Shown: piece by piece, positions 57,223-64,000 of the stretch
Layout of the letters: each line of letters opens with the position of its first letter
Position numbering within the stretch: position 1 is the stretch's first letter
Origin: Leclercia sp. 29361
GTDB lineage: Bacteria; Pseudomonadota; Gammaproteobacteria; Enterobacterales; Enterobacteriaceae
Length of the DNA stretch: 64,000 nt
NCBI RefSeq assembly: GCF_011290365.1
Contig: NZ_CP049786.1
Location: forward strand, 2,728,001-2,792,000
Reading direction: 5' to 3'
The notes under the pieces: model-generated
Told to the model about the DNA's origin: nothing
Seen by the model: only the letters and a program-made list of their open reading frames with translations
Databases searched by the model: none
Translations under genes and position numbers: made by a program

Positions 57223-58317
57223 ATGGGATTCAAATGCGGTATCGTTGGTCTGCCTAACGTTGGCAAATCCACCCTGTTTAACGCGCTGACTAAAGCGGGC
57301 ATCGAAGCAGCTAACTTCCCGTTCTGCACCATCGAGCCAAACACCGGTGTCGTGCCAATGCCCGATCCACGTCTGGACCAGCTCGCGGAGATCGTTAAGC
57401 CGCAGCGCATTCTGCCAACCACTATGGAGTTCGTGGACATCGCTGGCCTGGTGAAAGGCGCGTCCAAAGGCGAAGGCCTGGGCAACCAGTTCCTGACCAA
57501 CATCCGTGAAACCGAAGCCATCGGCCACGTTGTACGTTGCTTTGAAAACGACAACATCATCCACGTGAATAACAAAGTGGATCCGGCTGATGATATCGAG
57601 GTTATCAACACCGAGCTGGCCCTCTCTGACCTCGACACCTGCGAGCGCGCCCTGCACCGCGTGCAGAAGAAAGCCAAAGGCGGCGACAAAGACGCGAAAG
57701 CGGAACAGGCTGCGCTGGAAAAATGTCTGCCACAGCTGGAAAACGCCGGCATGCTGCGTGCCCTGAAAAACCTGACTGAAGAAGACAAAGCGGCAATCAA
57801 ATACCTGAGCTTCCTGACCCTGAAGCCAACCATGTATATCGCTAACGTCAACGAAGACGGTTTCGAAAACAACCCATACCTCGACAAAGTGCGTGAAATC
57901 GCTGCGGCCGAAGGTTCTGTGGTGGTGGCAGTCTGTGCTGCGGTGGAATCTGATATCGCCGAACTGGACGATGCTGACCGCGACGAGTTCATGGCTGAAC
58001 TGGGTCTGGAAGAGCCAGGCCTGAACCGTGTGATCCGCGCCGGTTACGAGCTGCTGAACCTGCAGACCTACTTCACCGCTGGCGTGAAAGAAGTGCGCGC
58101 ATGGACTATCCCTGTTGGCGCGACCGCGCCACAGGCTGCGGGTAAGATCCACACCGATTTCGAGAAAGGCTTTATCCGTGCGCAGACTATCGCCTTTGAA
58201 GACTTTATTGCCTTTAAAGGCGAGCAAGGCGCGAAAGAAGCCGGCAAGATGCGTGCAGAAGGGAAAGATTACATCGTTAAAGATGGCGATGTGATGAACT
58301 TCCTGTTTAACGTTTAA
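57223..58317 (+). CDS. ychF: Ribosome-associated ATPase YchF
   Basis: Obg-related P-loop protein that hydrolyses ATP rather than GTP and binds ribosomes; it negatively affects the oxidative stress response in E. coli. It has 364 residues (363 in E. coli). The G1 motif GLPNVGKST is at residues 8-16. The G4 position has NVNE instead of NKxD, which explains the ATP preference. An antiparallel coiled coil (about residues 130-200) interrupts the G domain, and a TGS domain ends the protein ([20 protein letters not shown]). Ends at an intrinsic terminator. Confidence 0.98.
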   Translation: MGFKCGIVGLPNVGKSTLFNALTKAGIEAANFPFCTIEPNTGVVPMPDPRLDQLAEIVKPQRILPTTMEFVDIAGLVKGASKGEGLGNQFLTNIRETEAIGHVVRCFENDNIIHVNNKVDPADDIEVINTELALSDLDTCERALHRVQKKAKGGDKDAKAEQAALEKCLPQLENAGMLRALKNLTEEDKAAIKYLSFLTLKPTMYIANVNEDGFENNPYLDKVREIAAAEGSVVVAVCAAVESDIAELDDADRDEFMAELGLEEPGLNRVIRAGYELLNLQTYFTAGVKEVRAWTIPVGATAPQAAGKIHTDFEKGFIRAQTIAFEDFIAFKGEQGAKEAGKMRAEGKDYIVKDGDVMNFLFNV

Positions 58318-58337
58318 TCTCTGCTAAACAGACAAAG

Positions 58338-58363
58338 AATCCACGCACCTGCGTGGATTTTTT
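58338..58363 (+). terminator. Intrinsic terminator of ychF
   Basis: Stem AATCCACGC/GCGTGGATT (58338-58346 with 58351-58359, 4-nt loop) with T to 58363. It lies between the convergent ends of ychF and the membrane glycosyltransferase gene. Confidence 0.9.
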
Positions 58364-58375
58364 ATTGTGGATATG

Positions 58376-60151
58376 CTACTGGAAATAGAGGCGGAATGAA
58401 TATGCTCCACCCACATGAGCACCATCGACGTAGGCCTCTCCCCTGGAGTAAATATTTCGTGTAGCAGGCCCGAACCTGTTAAGTAAAAAAACAGATGATT
58501 CAAATTCCTGTTTAAATGCCCACCAGGTAATAGCATTATCCTGAGTACATTCATCACATTTCAAACGTAAACGATACTGCTGGTTTTCTATTAAACCCGA
58601 GTGGTGCAAGTCAAACCACACATATGCATTATCCTTGAGACGTTCCATTTTCACTGTATTACTGGCAATGGATTTTCCAGAGCTATCCAGTAACTCCAGT
58701 GTCAGATAGCCATGATTTTTTCTCGCAAACGTAGCCAGCATCAATTCAACACCATAAATAGACTTTGACTCAGCCAGTATTATTTGATCAAAAGTACGTC
58801 CTTTTGTGAGAAACCCATAATTTGTATCGTAGAGTGGTTGTTCTACAATAAATTTCGACTTCCATATGTGCATTTCAGAAAACTTCACTAGCGCGGGATA
58901 GATTGATGTCAACAACCCAACCAACATCACTGCTAATACTAGGGTTTTAATTATTTTATTACTTATAAGAGATGTTACTTTAGCGATTACTAAGGATATG
59001 ACAGGCAAAAACCCAAAGAAGTATCTGGCTTGCGTTGCGCCAATATAGCCAGTATTGATATGTAATTGCCTGATAGTAAAAAAGTACAGCCCCAAAAACA
59101 ATACAAATGCGGCAATGAAAGAAAATTCAAGATTAAAATAGCCATTTTTCTTTAAAAGCTTCCTGAATAAGACATACCCCCCCATTACGCCAGACATAGA
59201 TAAAATCATCTTTAATGTGACAACTCTTATTTCACTATCAGCAAATTGTACATGACCATAGGGTAAAATGAGGCTTAAAAAATTATTGCGGAAGAAATAC
59301 TGAAAAAATGCTGATAAATCCATTTTTTCAGTATTCGGATGTTCGATAAAAAACCATACTGCAGGGTTGCTTTGAGGAGCAGGATAGAATTTACCATAAA
59401 CTATATGAGCATACGTAAAATAAAAAACCACAACTGCAACTGATAATATTATAAAGATTAATTGCTTGAGCGGAATCTTTTTAATCAACTGCATTACGTT
59501 GTAAAAATTAAAAATAACTACTGATGTAAGCAAGCATAGAATGGCTAATGAACCTGTTGCTTTGCTCAATGAAGCAACAATGCCACCTAAACAAATTAAA
59601 AAAATATTTGAAGTAATTATTTTAGTTTCGCCGACTCTCCTCATCAAACCATGTAATCCGTAGATTACCAATGTGCAACCGAGTATGTTTATTTGATCAT
59701 TATTAACTGCGCTACCTAATACCACAAACATAGGGATAGTTAATAGAAAAGCCCCTCCTACAAAAGTAGCTATTGTAGATTTGGTAGCGAGGTATATCAT
59801 CTTACATGTCAATATAATTATAATTACAGAAACGACCATATTTACGTAACGACCTGCATATGCAAATGTATCTTGCAAATGCAGAAAAGTCACCAACTCG
59901 CCGACGATGATATAATATAATGCAGGATGGTTGAGATAGTTTAGCTTATTACTTGAATAAATAAGTCCATTTTTGTAATCAGGAAAGTGATTATTGATAA
60001 CATCAATCACATATCCCATATGAGCAAATTCATCCGGGAAGAATCCGGGATGATAGGATTTTGAATAACCTACTCCCAGCAGCAGAAAGAGTGATGAAAG
60101 AAAAACAACAATACAAACAATACTGATTTTATGTTTGTTCATAGTAATCAT
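58376..60151 (-). CDS. GT-C-like integral membrane glycosyltransferase (DUF2142-like)
   Basis: Large membrane protein, 591 residues from ATG 60151, which overlaps the upstream stop by 4 bp (ATGA); ATG 60142 is an alternative. After the first helix a periplasmic loop carries HPGFFPDEFAHMGYV. This acidic loop motif is typical of GT-C enzymes that take sugar from a polyprenyl-phosphate carrier, and PDE-AH is characteristic of DUF2142-type proteins. About eleven further hydrophobic helices follow to about residue 420. The last 170 residues are hydrophilic and beta-rich (LTLELLDSSGKSIASN, YRLRLKCDECTQD) and would be periplasmic, like a carbohydrate-binding jelly roll. Codons and base composition are AT-rich compared with the core genes. 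Acceptor and donor are unknown. Confidence 0.75.
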   Translation of the reverse strand: MITMNKHKISIVCIVVFLSSLFLLLGVGYSKSYHPGFFPDEFAHMGYVIDVINNHFPDYKNGLIYSSNKLNYLNHPALYYIIVGELVTFLHLQDTFAYAGRYVNMVVSVIIIILTCKMIYLATKSTIATFVGGAFLLTIPMFVVLGSAVNNDQINILGCTLVIYGLHGLMRRVGETKIITSNIFLICLGGIVASLSKATGSLAILCLLTSVVIFNFYNVMQLIKKIPLKQLIFIILSVAVVVFYFTYAHIVYGKFYPAPQSNPAVWFFIEHPNTEKMDLSAFFQYFFRNNFLSLILPYGHVQFADSEIRVVTLKMILSMSGVMGGYVLFRKLLKKNGYFNLEFSFIAAFVLFLGLYFFTIRQLHINTGYIGATQARYFFGFLPVISLVIAKVTSLISNKIIKTLVLAVMLVGLLTSIYPALVKFSEMHIWKSKFIVEQPLYDTNYGFLTKGRTFDQIILAESKSIYGVELMLATFARKNHGYLTLELLDSSGKSIASNTVKMERLKDNAYVWFDLHHSGLIENQQYRLRLKCDECTQDNAITWWAFKQEFESSVFLLNRFGPATRNIYSRGEAYVDGAHVGGAYSFRLYFQ

Positions 60152-61002
60152 CTTAACGAGAGAGAGTACAGGTAAAAGAAGCAATCGCCGATAACGGTGG
60201 TTATCCGGCTCAGGATGACGGCCAGGACAATATCAACCTCGGCAAAGAAGGGTTTCAACAATAATATAAGCAAAAATTCCCTGACACCAACTCCGGCAGG
60301 CGAGCCGGGCGTAACCAGTCCCGCAAGCCATGAGATGATATAGGCCCCAATCAGAGGCAATACCAGAGCAGGTGTGATGTTGCCATTGTCTATTATTGAA
60401 TACAGCACACATAGGAAAACGCCGCCTGAAATACACAGAAACAAGAAATATCGCGCGACGACGTTAATGAAATTGCCCTTTTCCTGCCATATCAGACCGA
60501 GCATTATTAATGCTGCGATAGCAAAGAACAGTATGAATCCATAGATGATACTAAATGCCGGATATAACAGGGGCAGCATCCATAAGACAAAAAATGCCCC
60601 TGTCAGTACTAACAGCAGTAACTCCAGAAAAGTCGTTTTGGCAATTGCCTTCCCCGAGAAACCGTAAGACATCGCCAGAAATTGCCTACCGGCAAACTGG
60701 AAAATATTGCCGGGAACGTACTTGGCCAACTGAGTCAGGCCGTAGATCCGGTTTGCCATCCGGGAACTAATGGCCTGCTCAAGCCCCAACATCAACAGGC
60801 GCCAGGCAGAGGCAAGGATGAGGTTGGCGGCACCATAGATGCCTGCCAGGATCAGGATCAGCAAAAGTAGTTTTAACGTGAAGGTGTCAGCAGGAACCTG
60901 CGTCCAATACGCCGTAATTCTGTGTACCACAAACAGGACACTCAAGAGTGCGATAACACTCCCTGCAATATTGAGTACCTTGCTTAGCTTACTTTTTGTC
61001 AT
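60148..61002 (-). CDS. Multi-span membrane protein of the LPG-synthase-TM/UPF0104 type
   Basis: Inner-membrane protein of 284 residues from ATG 61002 (MTKSKLSKVLNIAGSV), which overlaps the methyltransferase gene by 14 bp; a longer frame exists but the family start fits here. About eight helices are visible. The conserved segments AKYVPGNIFQFAGRQFLAMSY and LVTPGSPAGVGVREFLLIL are those of the lysylphosphatidylglycerol synthase membrane domain and its relatives, which often sit in glycan loci. A role in moving a lipid-linked sugar across the membrane is my inference from that association and from the neighbouring GT2 and GT-C genes. Not found at this place in E. coli. Confidence 0.75.
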   Translation of the reverse strand: MTKSKLSKVLNIAGSVIALLSVLFVVHRITAYWTQVPADTFTLKLLLLILILAGIYGAANLILASAWRLLMLGLEQAISSRMANRIYGLTQLAKYVPGNIFQFAGRQFLAMSYGFSGKAIAKTTFLELLLLVLTGAFFVLWMLPLLYPAFSIIYGFILFFAIAALIMLGLIWQEKGNFINVVARYFLFLCISGGVFLCVLYSIIDNGNITPALVLPLIGAYIISWLAGLVTPGSPAGVGVREFLLILLLKPFFAEVDIVLAVILSRITTVIGDCFFYLYSLSLR

Positions 61003-61636
61003 AAGGTACGCACAACAACATCGTCCAGGGGAAGGGTGAAGCCACGTCAACTACCTTGAAAAATTCACCGGTGAATTTTATAAAGGCGCTTTTTGACCAA
61101 TGTTGTATATGCCCAGGCGTGTTACCAAAGCTTTTTAAATACTTCCCACGAGCCATGTTCAGCGCGCACCAGACGGGTTCACGTGGCACGCTGACGATCA
61201 GATAGTGTTTGACCAGCGTCTGCAGGACCTTCATCGCTCTGTCGGGATCTTCCAGATGTTCCATCACTTCACAGCAGACAATCAAGTCAGCACTGTCAAC
61301 GTCAGGTTTGAGATCGTAGATGCTCCTGGCATTAAACACATCAGGGGCAAGGTCCGCCGCCAACGCATTCTCTCGCGCTAACGAGATTACATCATGAGAA
61401 AAATCACTGCCGACAGCCTGTAACCCTTGGCCATTCCATTTATTGACCCAAAAACCTTCACCACAGCCGACTTCATGAATCGTTGTTGGATTTGCTCGTA
61501 ATACAAAAGTTTCAAGAGAGGAGTCAAAACCATTCATCATCCATTTAACAATGGGATTTTTAGAGCCATATTTGTCATAAGCGTTACCGAATACGATACC
61601 GTCTTCAGACTTACCACCCGAAACTTTGAAACCCAT
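60989..61636 (-). CDS. SAM-dependent methyltransferase (class I)
   Basis: Cytoplasmic class I methyltransferase of 215 residues from ATG 61636 (MGFKVSGGKSEDG), where AGGTGATT is the ribosome site. Motif I is HEVGCGEGFW (about residue 54), the acidic SAM-ribose contact is in VGSDFSHDVI, and motif IV is ADLIVCCEVMEHLEDPDRAM, a pattern shared with ubiquinone and sugar methyltransferases. Methylation of the lipid-linked or transferred sugar, or of the polyprenyl carrier product, is plausible from its place between a GT2 and a transporter-like gene, but the substrate cannot be read from sequence. Confidence 0.82.
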   Translation of the reverse strand: MGFKVSGGKSEDGIVFGNAYDKYGSKNPIVKWMMNGFDSSLETFVLRANPTTIHEVGCGEGFWVNKWNGQGLQAVGSDFSHDVISLARENALAADLAPDVFNARSIYDLKPDVDSADLIVCCEVMEHLEDPDRAMKVLQTLVKHYLIVSVPREPVWCALNMARGKYLKSFGNTPGHIQHWSKSAFIKFTGEFFKVVDVASPFPWTMLLCVPYDKK

Positions 61637-61657
61637 AATCACCTCATATCTCTGTTC

Positions 61658-62623
61658 TTAATCATTATTCCCTGGTTTATTATTCGGGCTTGATTCCAGC
61701 TGCGCAACTTTGAAACGTAAGTCTTCGAGAAGTTTCCGGTTGGCCGATAAAAGATCGGTAACAAAAGCTACAAGTATGGTCTGGAAGCCCATTCCCATAA
61801 GTATCGATGCCAGAATTAATGACTGGACATAGCCATCACCATCGCCAGTGAAATATTTATAGAGAAAACGCATGCCTAACAAGAAGCCAGCCGAAAACAG
61901 TACTGTCCCTACAGCACCAAAAAACCGAAATGGACGATAAATTACAAAAATACGGACTATGGTAATAATACTTCTTTTAATATAGGACGAAATACTCTTT
62001 ACCAGACGAGATGGCCGCAGGTCTTCATTGACCCGAACTGAAACTGAAGTAATAGCGATATTTTTTTGGCCTGCCTGAATAATGGTTTCCAGGGTATAGG
62101 TGTAATCATTAAAAACCATCAGTTTTTGTGCTGTTGCTCTCGACATAGCCCTGAATCCACTTGGTGCATCGGGAATATTGGTATTACTGGCCACACGGAC
62201 AACCCAACTTCCTAGTTTTTGCAGATATTTTTTAACAGGAGAAAAATGGTCAATGGTAGAAATAGGTCTTTCACCGATTACCATCTCTGCGCGGTGTTCA
62301 AGTATAGGGGCAACTAATAATGGGATATCTTCAGCAGAATATTGATTATCTGCATCAGTGTTTACGATAACACCAGCATCTAAGCTCAGACATGCATCGA
62401 GTCCGGTCATAAAGGCTTTAGCTAGCCCTTTATTAGCTGCATGTTTCACGACATGGTCAACACCATTTTGTCTGGCTACGTTGACAGTATCATCAGTACT
62501 GCCATCATCAATAATCAGCCATTCCACCGTATCAAAACCGGCGACCTGTCTGGGTAGTGCATTCAAAGTGATTGCAAGTGTATCAGCTTCATTAAAGCAG
62601 GGAATTTGTATGATTAATTTCAT
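61658..62623 (-). CDS. GT2 polyprenyl-phosphate glycosyltransferase with two C-terminal membrane helices
   Basis: Family 2 glycosyltransferase, 321 residues. The N-terminal GT-A domain has IQIPCFNEADTLAITL, the IIDDGSTDDT nucleotide-sugar site near residue 38, and the metal-binding VNTDADNQY near residue 88. The SGFRAMSR motif follows. Two transmembrane helices (about 230-290) lie after it, the layout of GtrB, ArnC and dolichol-phosphate-mannose synthases that load a sugar onto undecaprenyl phosphate. It is the first gene of the four-gene minus-strand operon; the AT-rich 89 bp upstream should contain the promoter. Confidence 0.88.
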   Translation of the reverse strand: MKLIIQIPCFNEADTLAITLNALPRQVAGFDTVEWLIIDDGSTDDTVNVARQNGVDHVVKHAANKGLAKAFMTGLDACLSLDAGVIVNTDADNQYSAEDIPLLVAPILEHRAEMVIGERPISTIDHFSPVKKYLQKLGSWVVRVASNTNIPDAPSGFRAMSRATAQKLMVFNDYTYTLETIIQAGQKNIAITSVSVRVNEDLRPSRLVKSISSYIKRSIITIVRIFVIYRPFRFFGAVGTVLFSAGFLLGMRFLYKYFTGDGDGYVQSLILASILMGMGFQTILVAFVTDLLSANRKLLEDLRFKVAQLESSPNNKPGNND

Positions 62624-62712
62624 TTACCCTTTACCTGACATATTATTGGATTGCTCTTTAACATCTCCTTATCACATTTAACACTTTATATACAAAAAGA
62701 TAGCTTTTCAAA

Positions 62713-63702
62713 TTATACGGGCTTAAATCTCTCCCCTCGTAATGCCGCTGGCTCTGCAAACCCTCTCCTGTACGCCGCAGGCGTTGTCCCCAGCTGATTT
62801 CTGAAATGATGGCGCATCGTCCCTACGCTGCCAAACCCCACCTGCTCCGCAATCCGTTCTATCGACAGCTGGCTGTTTTCCAGCAGATCCTGGCTGCGGC
62901 TCAGGCGAGCATGCAATAACCATTGGGCAGGCGTCTTGCCAGTAGTCGCCGCAAAACGGCGCAGAAAAGTGCGCGGGCTCATGCCGACAAATTTTGCCAG
63001 GGAATCGACGCTGTGTGGGGCGGCAAGGTTTTCAAGCAGATAATCAAACAGCGCGCCCAGCCGATGACCTTCATAGGCGACCGGCACCGCCTGCTGGATA
63101 AACTGCGCCTGGCCGCCATCACGATGCGGGGACACCACCAGCCGACGCGCCACCTGGTTGGCCGCCACGCTGCCATAATCCCGGCGCACCAGGTGCAGAC
63201 AGAGGTCGATGCCCGCCGCGCTACCGGCGGAGGTCAGGACATCACCACTATCGATATACAACACGTCAGGGGTGACCTGAATGGCGGGATAACGCTGTTG
63301 CAGCAGGTCTGTGTAGCGCCAGTGGGTGGTGGCCTGGCGCTTATCAAGTAACCCTGCGGCAGCCAGCACAAAGACGCCGGAGCAAATGGATAAAATTCTC
63401 GCCCCACGCTGATGGGCGGCGACCAGCTGCTCGCACAGCGCGGCGGGTACCGGGACATCGGCGCCCCGCCAGCCGGGAACGATAATGGTCCCGGCCTCCG
63501 CCAGCAATTCCAGCCCGCCGTCGACCATCAGCCGGATGCCGCCAGTGGCGCGCAGCTCTCCCGGCTCGACACCCGCTACCGCAAAGTGATACCAGTCATC
63601 CCCCATTTCAGGGCGGGCAAGGCCGAAAATTTCCACGGCAATGCCGAATTCAAACGTACATAAGCCGTCATAGGCCAGCGCAACCACCAGAGGATTATTC
63701 AT
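62713..63702 (-). CDS. ftrA: GlxA/FtrA-type AraC-family transcriptional regulator
   Basis: Regulator with an N-terminal DJ-1/PfpI-like (amidase-like, normally inactive) domain and a C-terminal AraC helix-turn-helix domain. The start is taken at ATG 63702 (MNNPLVVALAYDGLCTFEFG, 329 residues), although the frame is open 21 codons further and the ribosome site is weak. The PfpI region has ICSGVFVLAAAGLLDKR near residue 126. The AraC part has SLAKFVGMSPRTFLRRFAATTG and SIERIAEQVGFGSVGTMRHH. It is divergent from a rhodanese-like gene, its likely target. The name follows the FtrA subgroup and is less certain than the family. Confidence 0.85.
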   Translation of the reverse strand: MNNPLVVALAYDGLCTFEFGIAVEIFGLARPEMGDDWYHFAVAGVEPGELRATGGIRLMVDGGLELLAEAGTIIVPGWRGADVPVPAALCEQLVAAHQRGARILSICSGVFVLAAAGLLDKRQATTHWRYTDLLQQRYPAIQVTPDVLYIDSGDVLTSAGSAAGIDLCLHLVRRDYGSVAANQVARRLVVSPHRDGGQAQFIQQAVPVAYEGHRLGALFDYLLENLAAPHSVDSLAKFVGMSPRTFLRRFAATTGKTPAQWLLHARLSRSQDLLENSQLSIERIAEQVGFGSVGTMRHHFRNQLGTTPAAYRRGFAEPAALRGERFKPV

Positions 63703-63811
63703 CACCGCACTCAGGGTATTTTTGTCATGATCCTGATGGTATATGGCATTTCTGCCAGCTGTCAAAACTGCGCTACCGCCGTAGAGTAAAGCCTCAAACC
63801 TGGAGGAAACG

Positions 63812-64000
63812 ATGAGCTATGTGACTGATTATCCTGCTGCGACAGCAAAAAACGCGGCGAACCATTTTTTACAACGGCTGAGTGTGGAAACGGATTGCGA
63901 CGACGTCCATACCGCATTCAAAGAGGGCGATATCGATTTTGTGTTGCTGCATGTGGTGGGCAGCCCGGAGGCGTTTGCTCGCCGTCATATTCCGGGGGCG
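63812..64000 (+). CDS. Rhodanese-like domain protein (partial, C-terminus outside window)
   Basis: Starts at ATG 63812 after a strong GGAGG site. The 63 visible residues begin MSYVTDYPAATAKNAANHFL and include DFVLLHVVGSPEAFARRHIPGA, the N-terminal half of a rhodanese domain (the D-R-x-x-x-F-x-x-GHIPGA type). The catalytic loop with its possible cysteine is beyond the window. It is divergent from ftrA with about 110 bp between the starts, so the pair probably forms a regulator-target unit. Sulfur transfer activity cannot be judged from this part. Confidence 0.8.
   Translation, partial: MSYVTDYPAATAKNAANHFLQRLSVETDCDDVHTAFKEGDIDFVLLHVVGSPEAFARRHIPGA

Noticed and set aside
62624-62680. Possible 14-codon leader peptide before the GT2 gene
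   Set aside because: Its ATG directly touches the AAGGAG, leaving no spacing for initiation, and it lacks regulatory codon runs.

Overview
The window is a chromosomal segment from a member of the Enterobacteriaceae. Gene content, gene order and protein lengths match the E. coli adhE-hns-galU-nar-cha-kdsA-hemA-prs-pth region almost gene for gene. The additions (a nas nitrate-assimilation cluster, a dCache chemoreceptor, a MerR/TipAS regulator, a Lrp/EamA pair, a glycan-modification operon and an ftrA/rhodanese pair) point to an Enterobacter, Klebsiella, Leclercia or Lelliottia-like genome rather than E. coli. I cannot fix the genus without a search. Core genes look GC-rich; the 58.4-62.6 kb operon is visibly AT-rich.

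Layout. 1-8.6 kb: oligopeptide ABC transporter (oppC partial, oppB, oppA), ychE, fermentative adhE with a long structured leader, and tdk. 9-14.4 kb: hns, galU, the RpoS-degradation adaptor pair rssA-rssB, ychJ and purU. 14.4-16.3 kb: a stringent-type promoter driving two identical tRNA-Tyr genes, a REP pair, and a divergent Lrp-type regulator/EamA exporter pair. 16.3-27.5 kb: the respiratory nitrate block narGHJI, narK and narXL, with recognisable FNR and NarL sites. 27.5-29.1 kb: the invasin-like ychO.

29.1-39.9 kb is an assimilatory nitrate cluster read on the minus strand: nasR, then nasF-E-D-(CB)-A. It carries NtrC-like sites, a sigma-54 promoter and a two-hairpin ANTAR leader overlapping an intrinsic terminator. 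The electron-transfer (NasC-like), nitrite reductase (NirB-like) and NirD-like parts are one continuous 1326-residue frame. Respiratory nitrate reduction (NarGHI, sensed by NarXL) and assimilation (Nas, sensed by NasR and NtrC) are therefore neighbours.

40-58.3 kb: ychN, a chemoreceptor, chaC/chaB/chaA, the hemA-prfA-prmC-sirB2-sirB1-kdsA operon (minus strand), lolB-ispE-prs, dauA, a MerR/TipAS regulator, ychH, pth and ychF. 58.4-62.6 kb: a four-gene minus-strand operon (GT2 glycosyltransferase, SAM methyltransferase, multi-span membrane protein, GT-C-like membrane glycosyltransferase) that looks horizontally acquired. It is the best candidate here for an undescribed pathway. 62.7-64 kb: an FtrA-type AraC regulator divergent from a truncated rhodanese-like gene. 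No CRISPR array, insertion sequence or prophage was seen.
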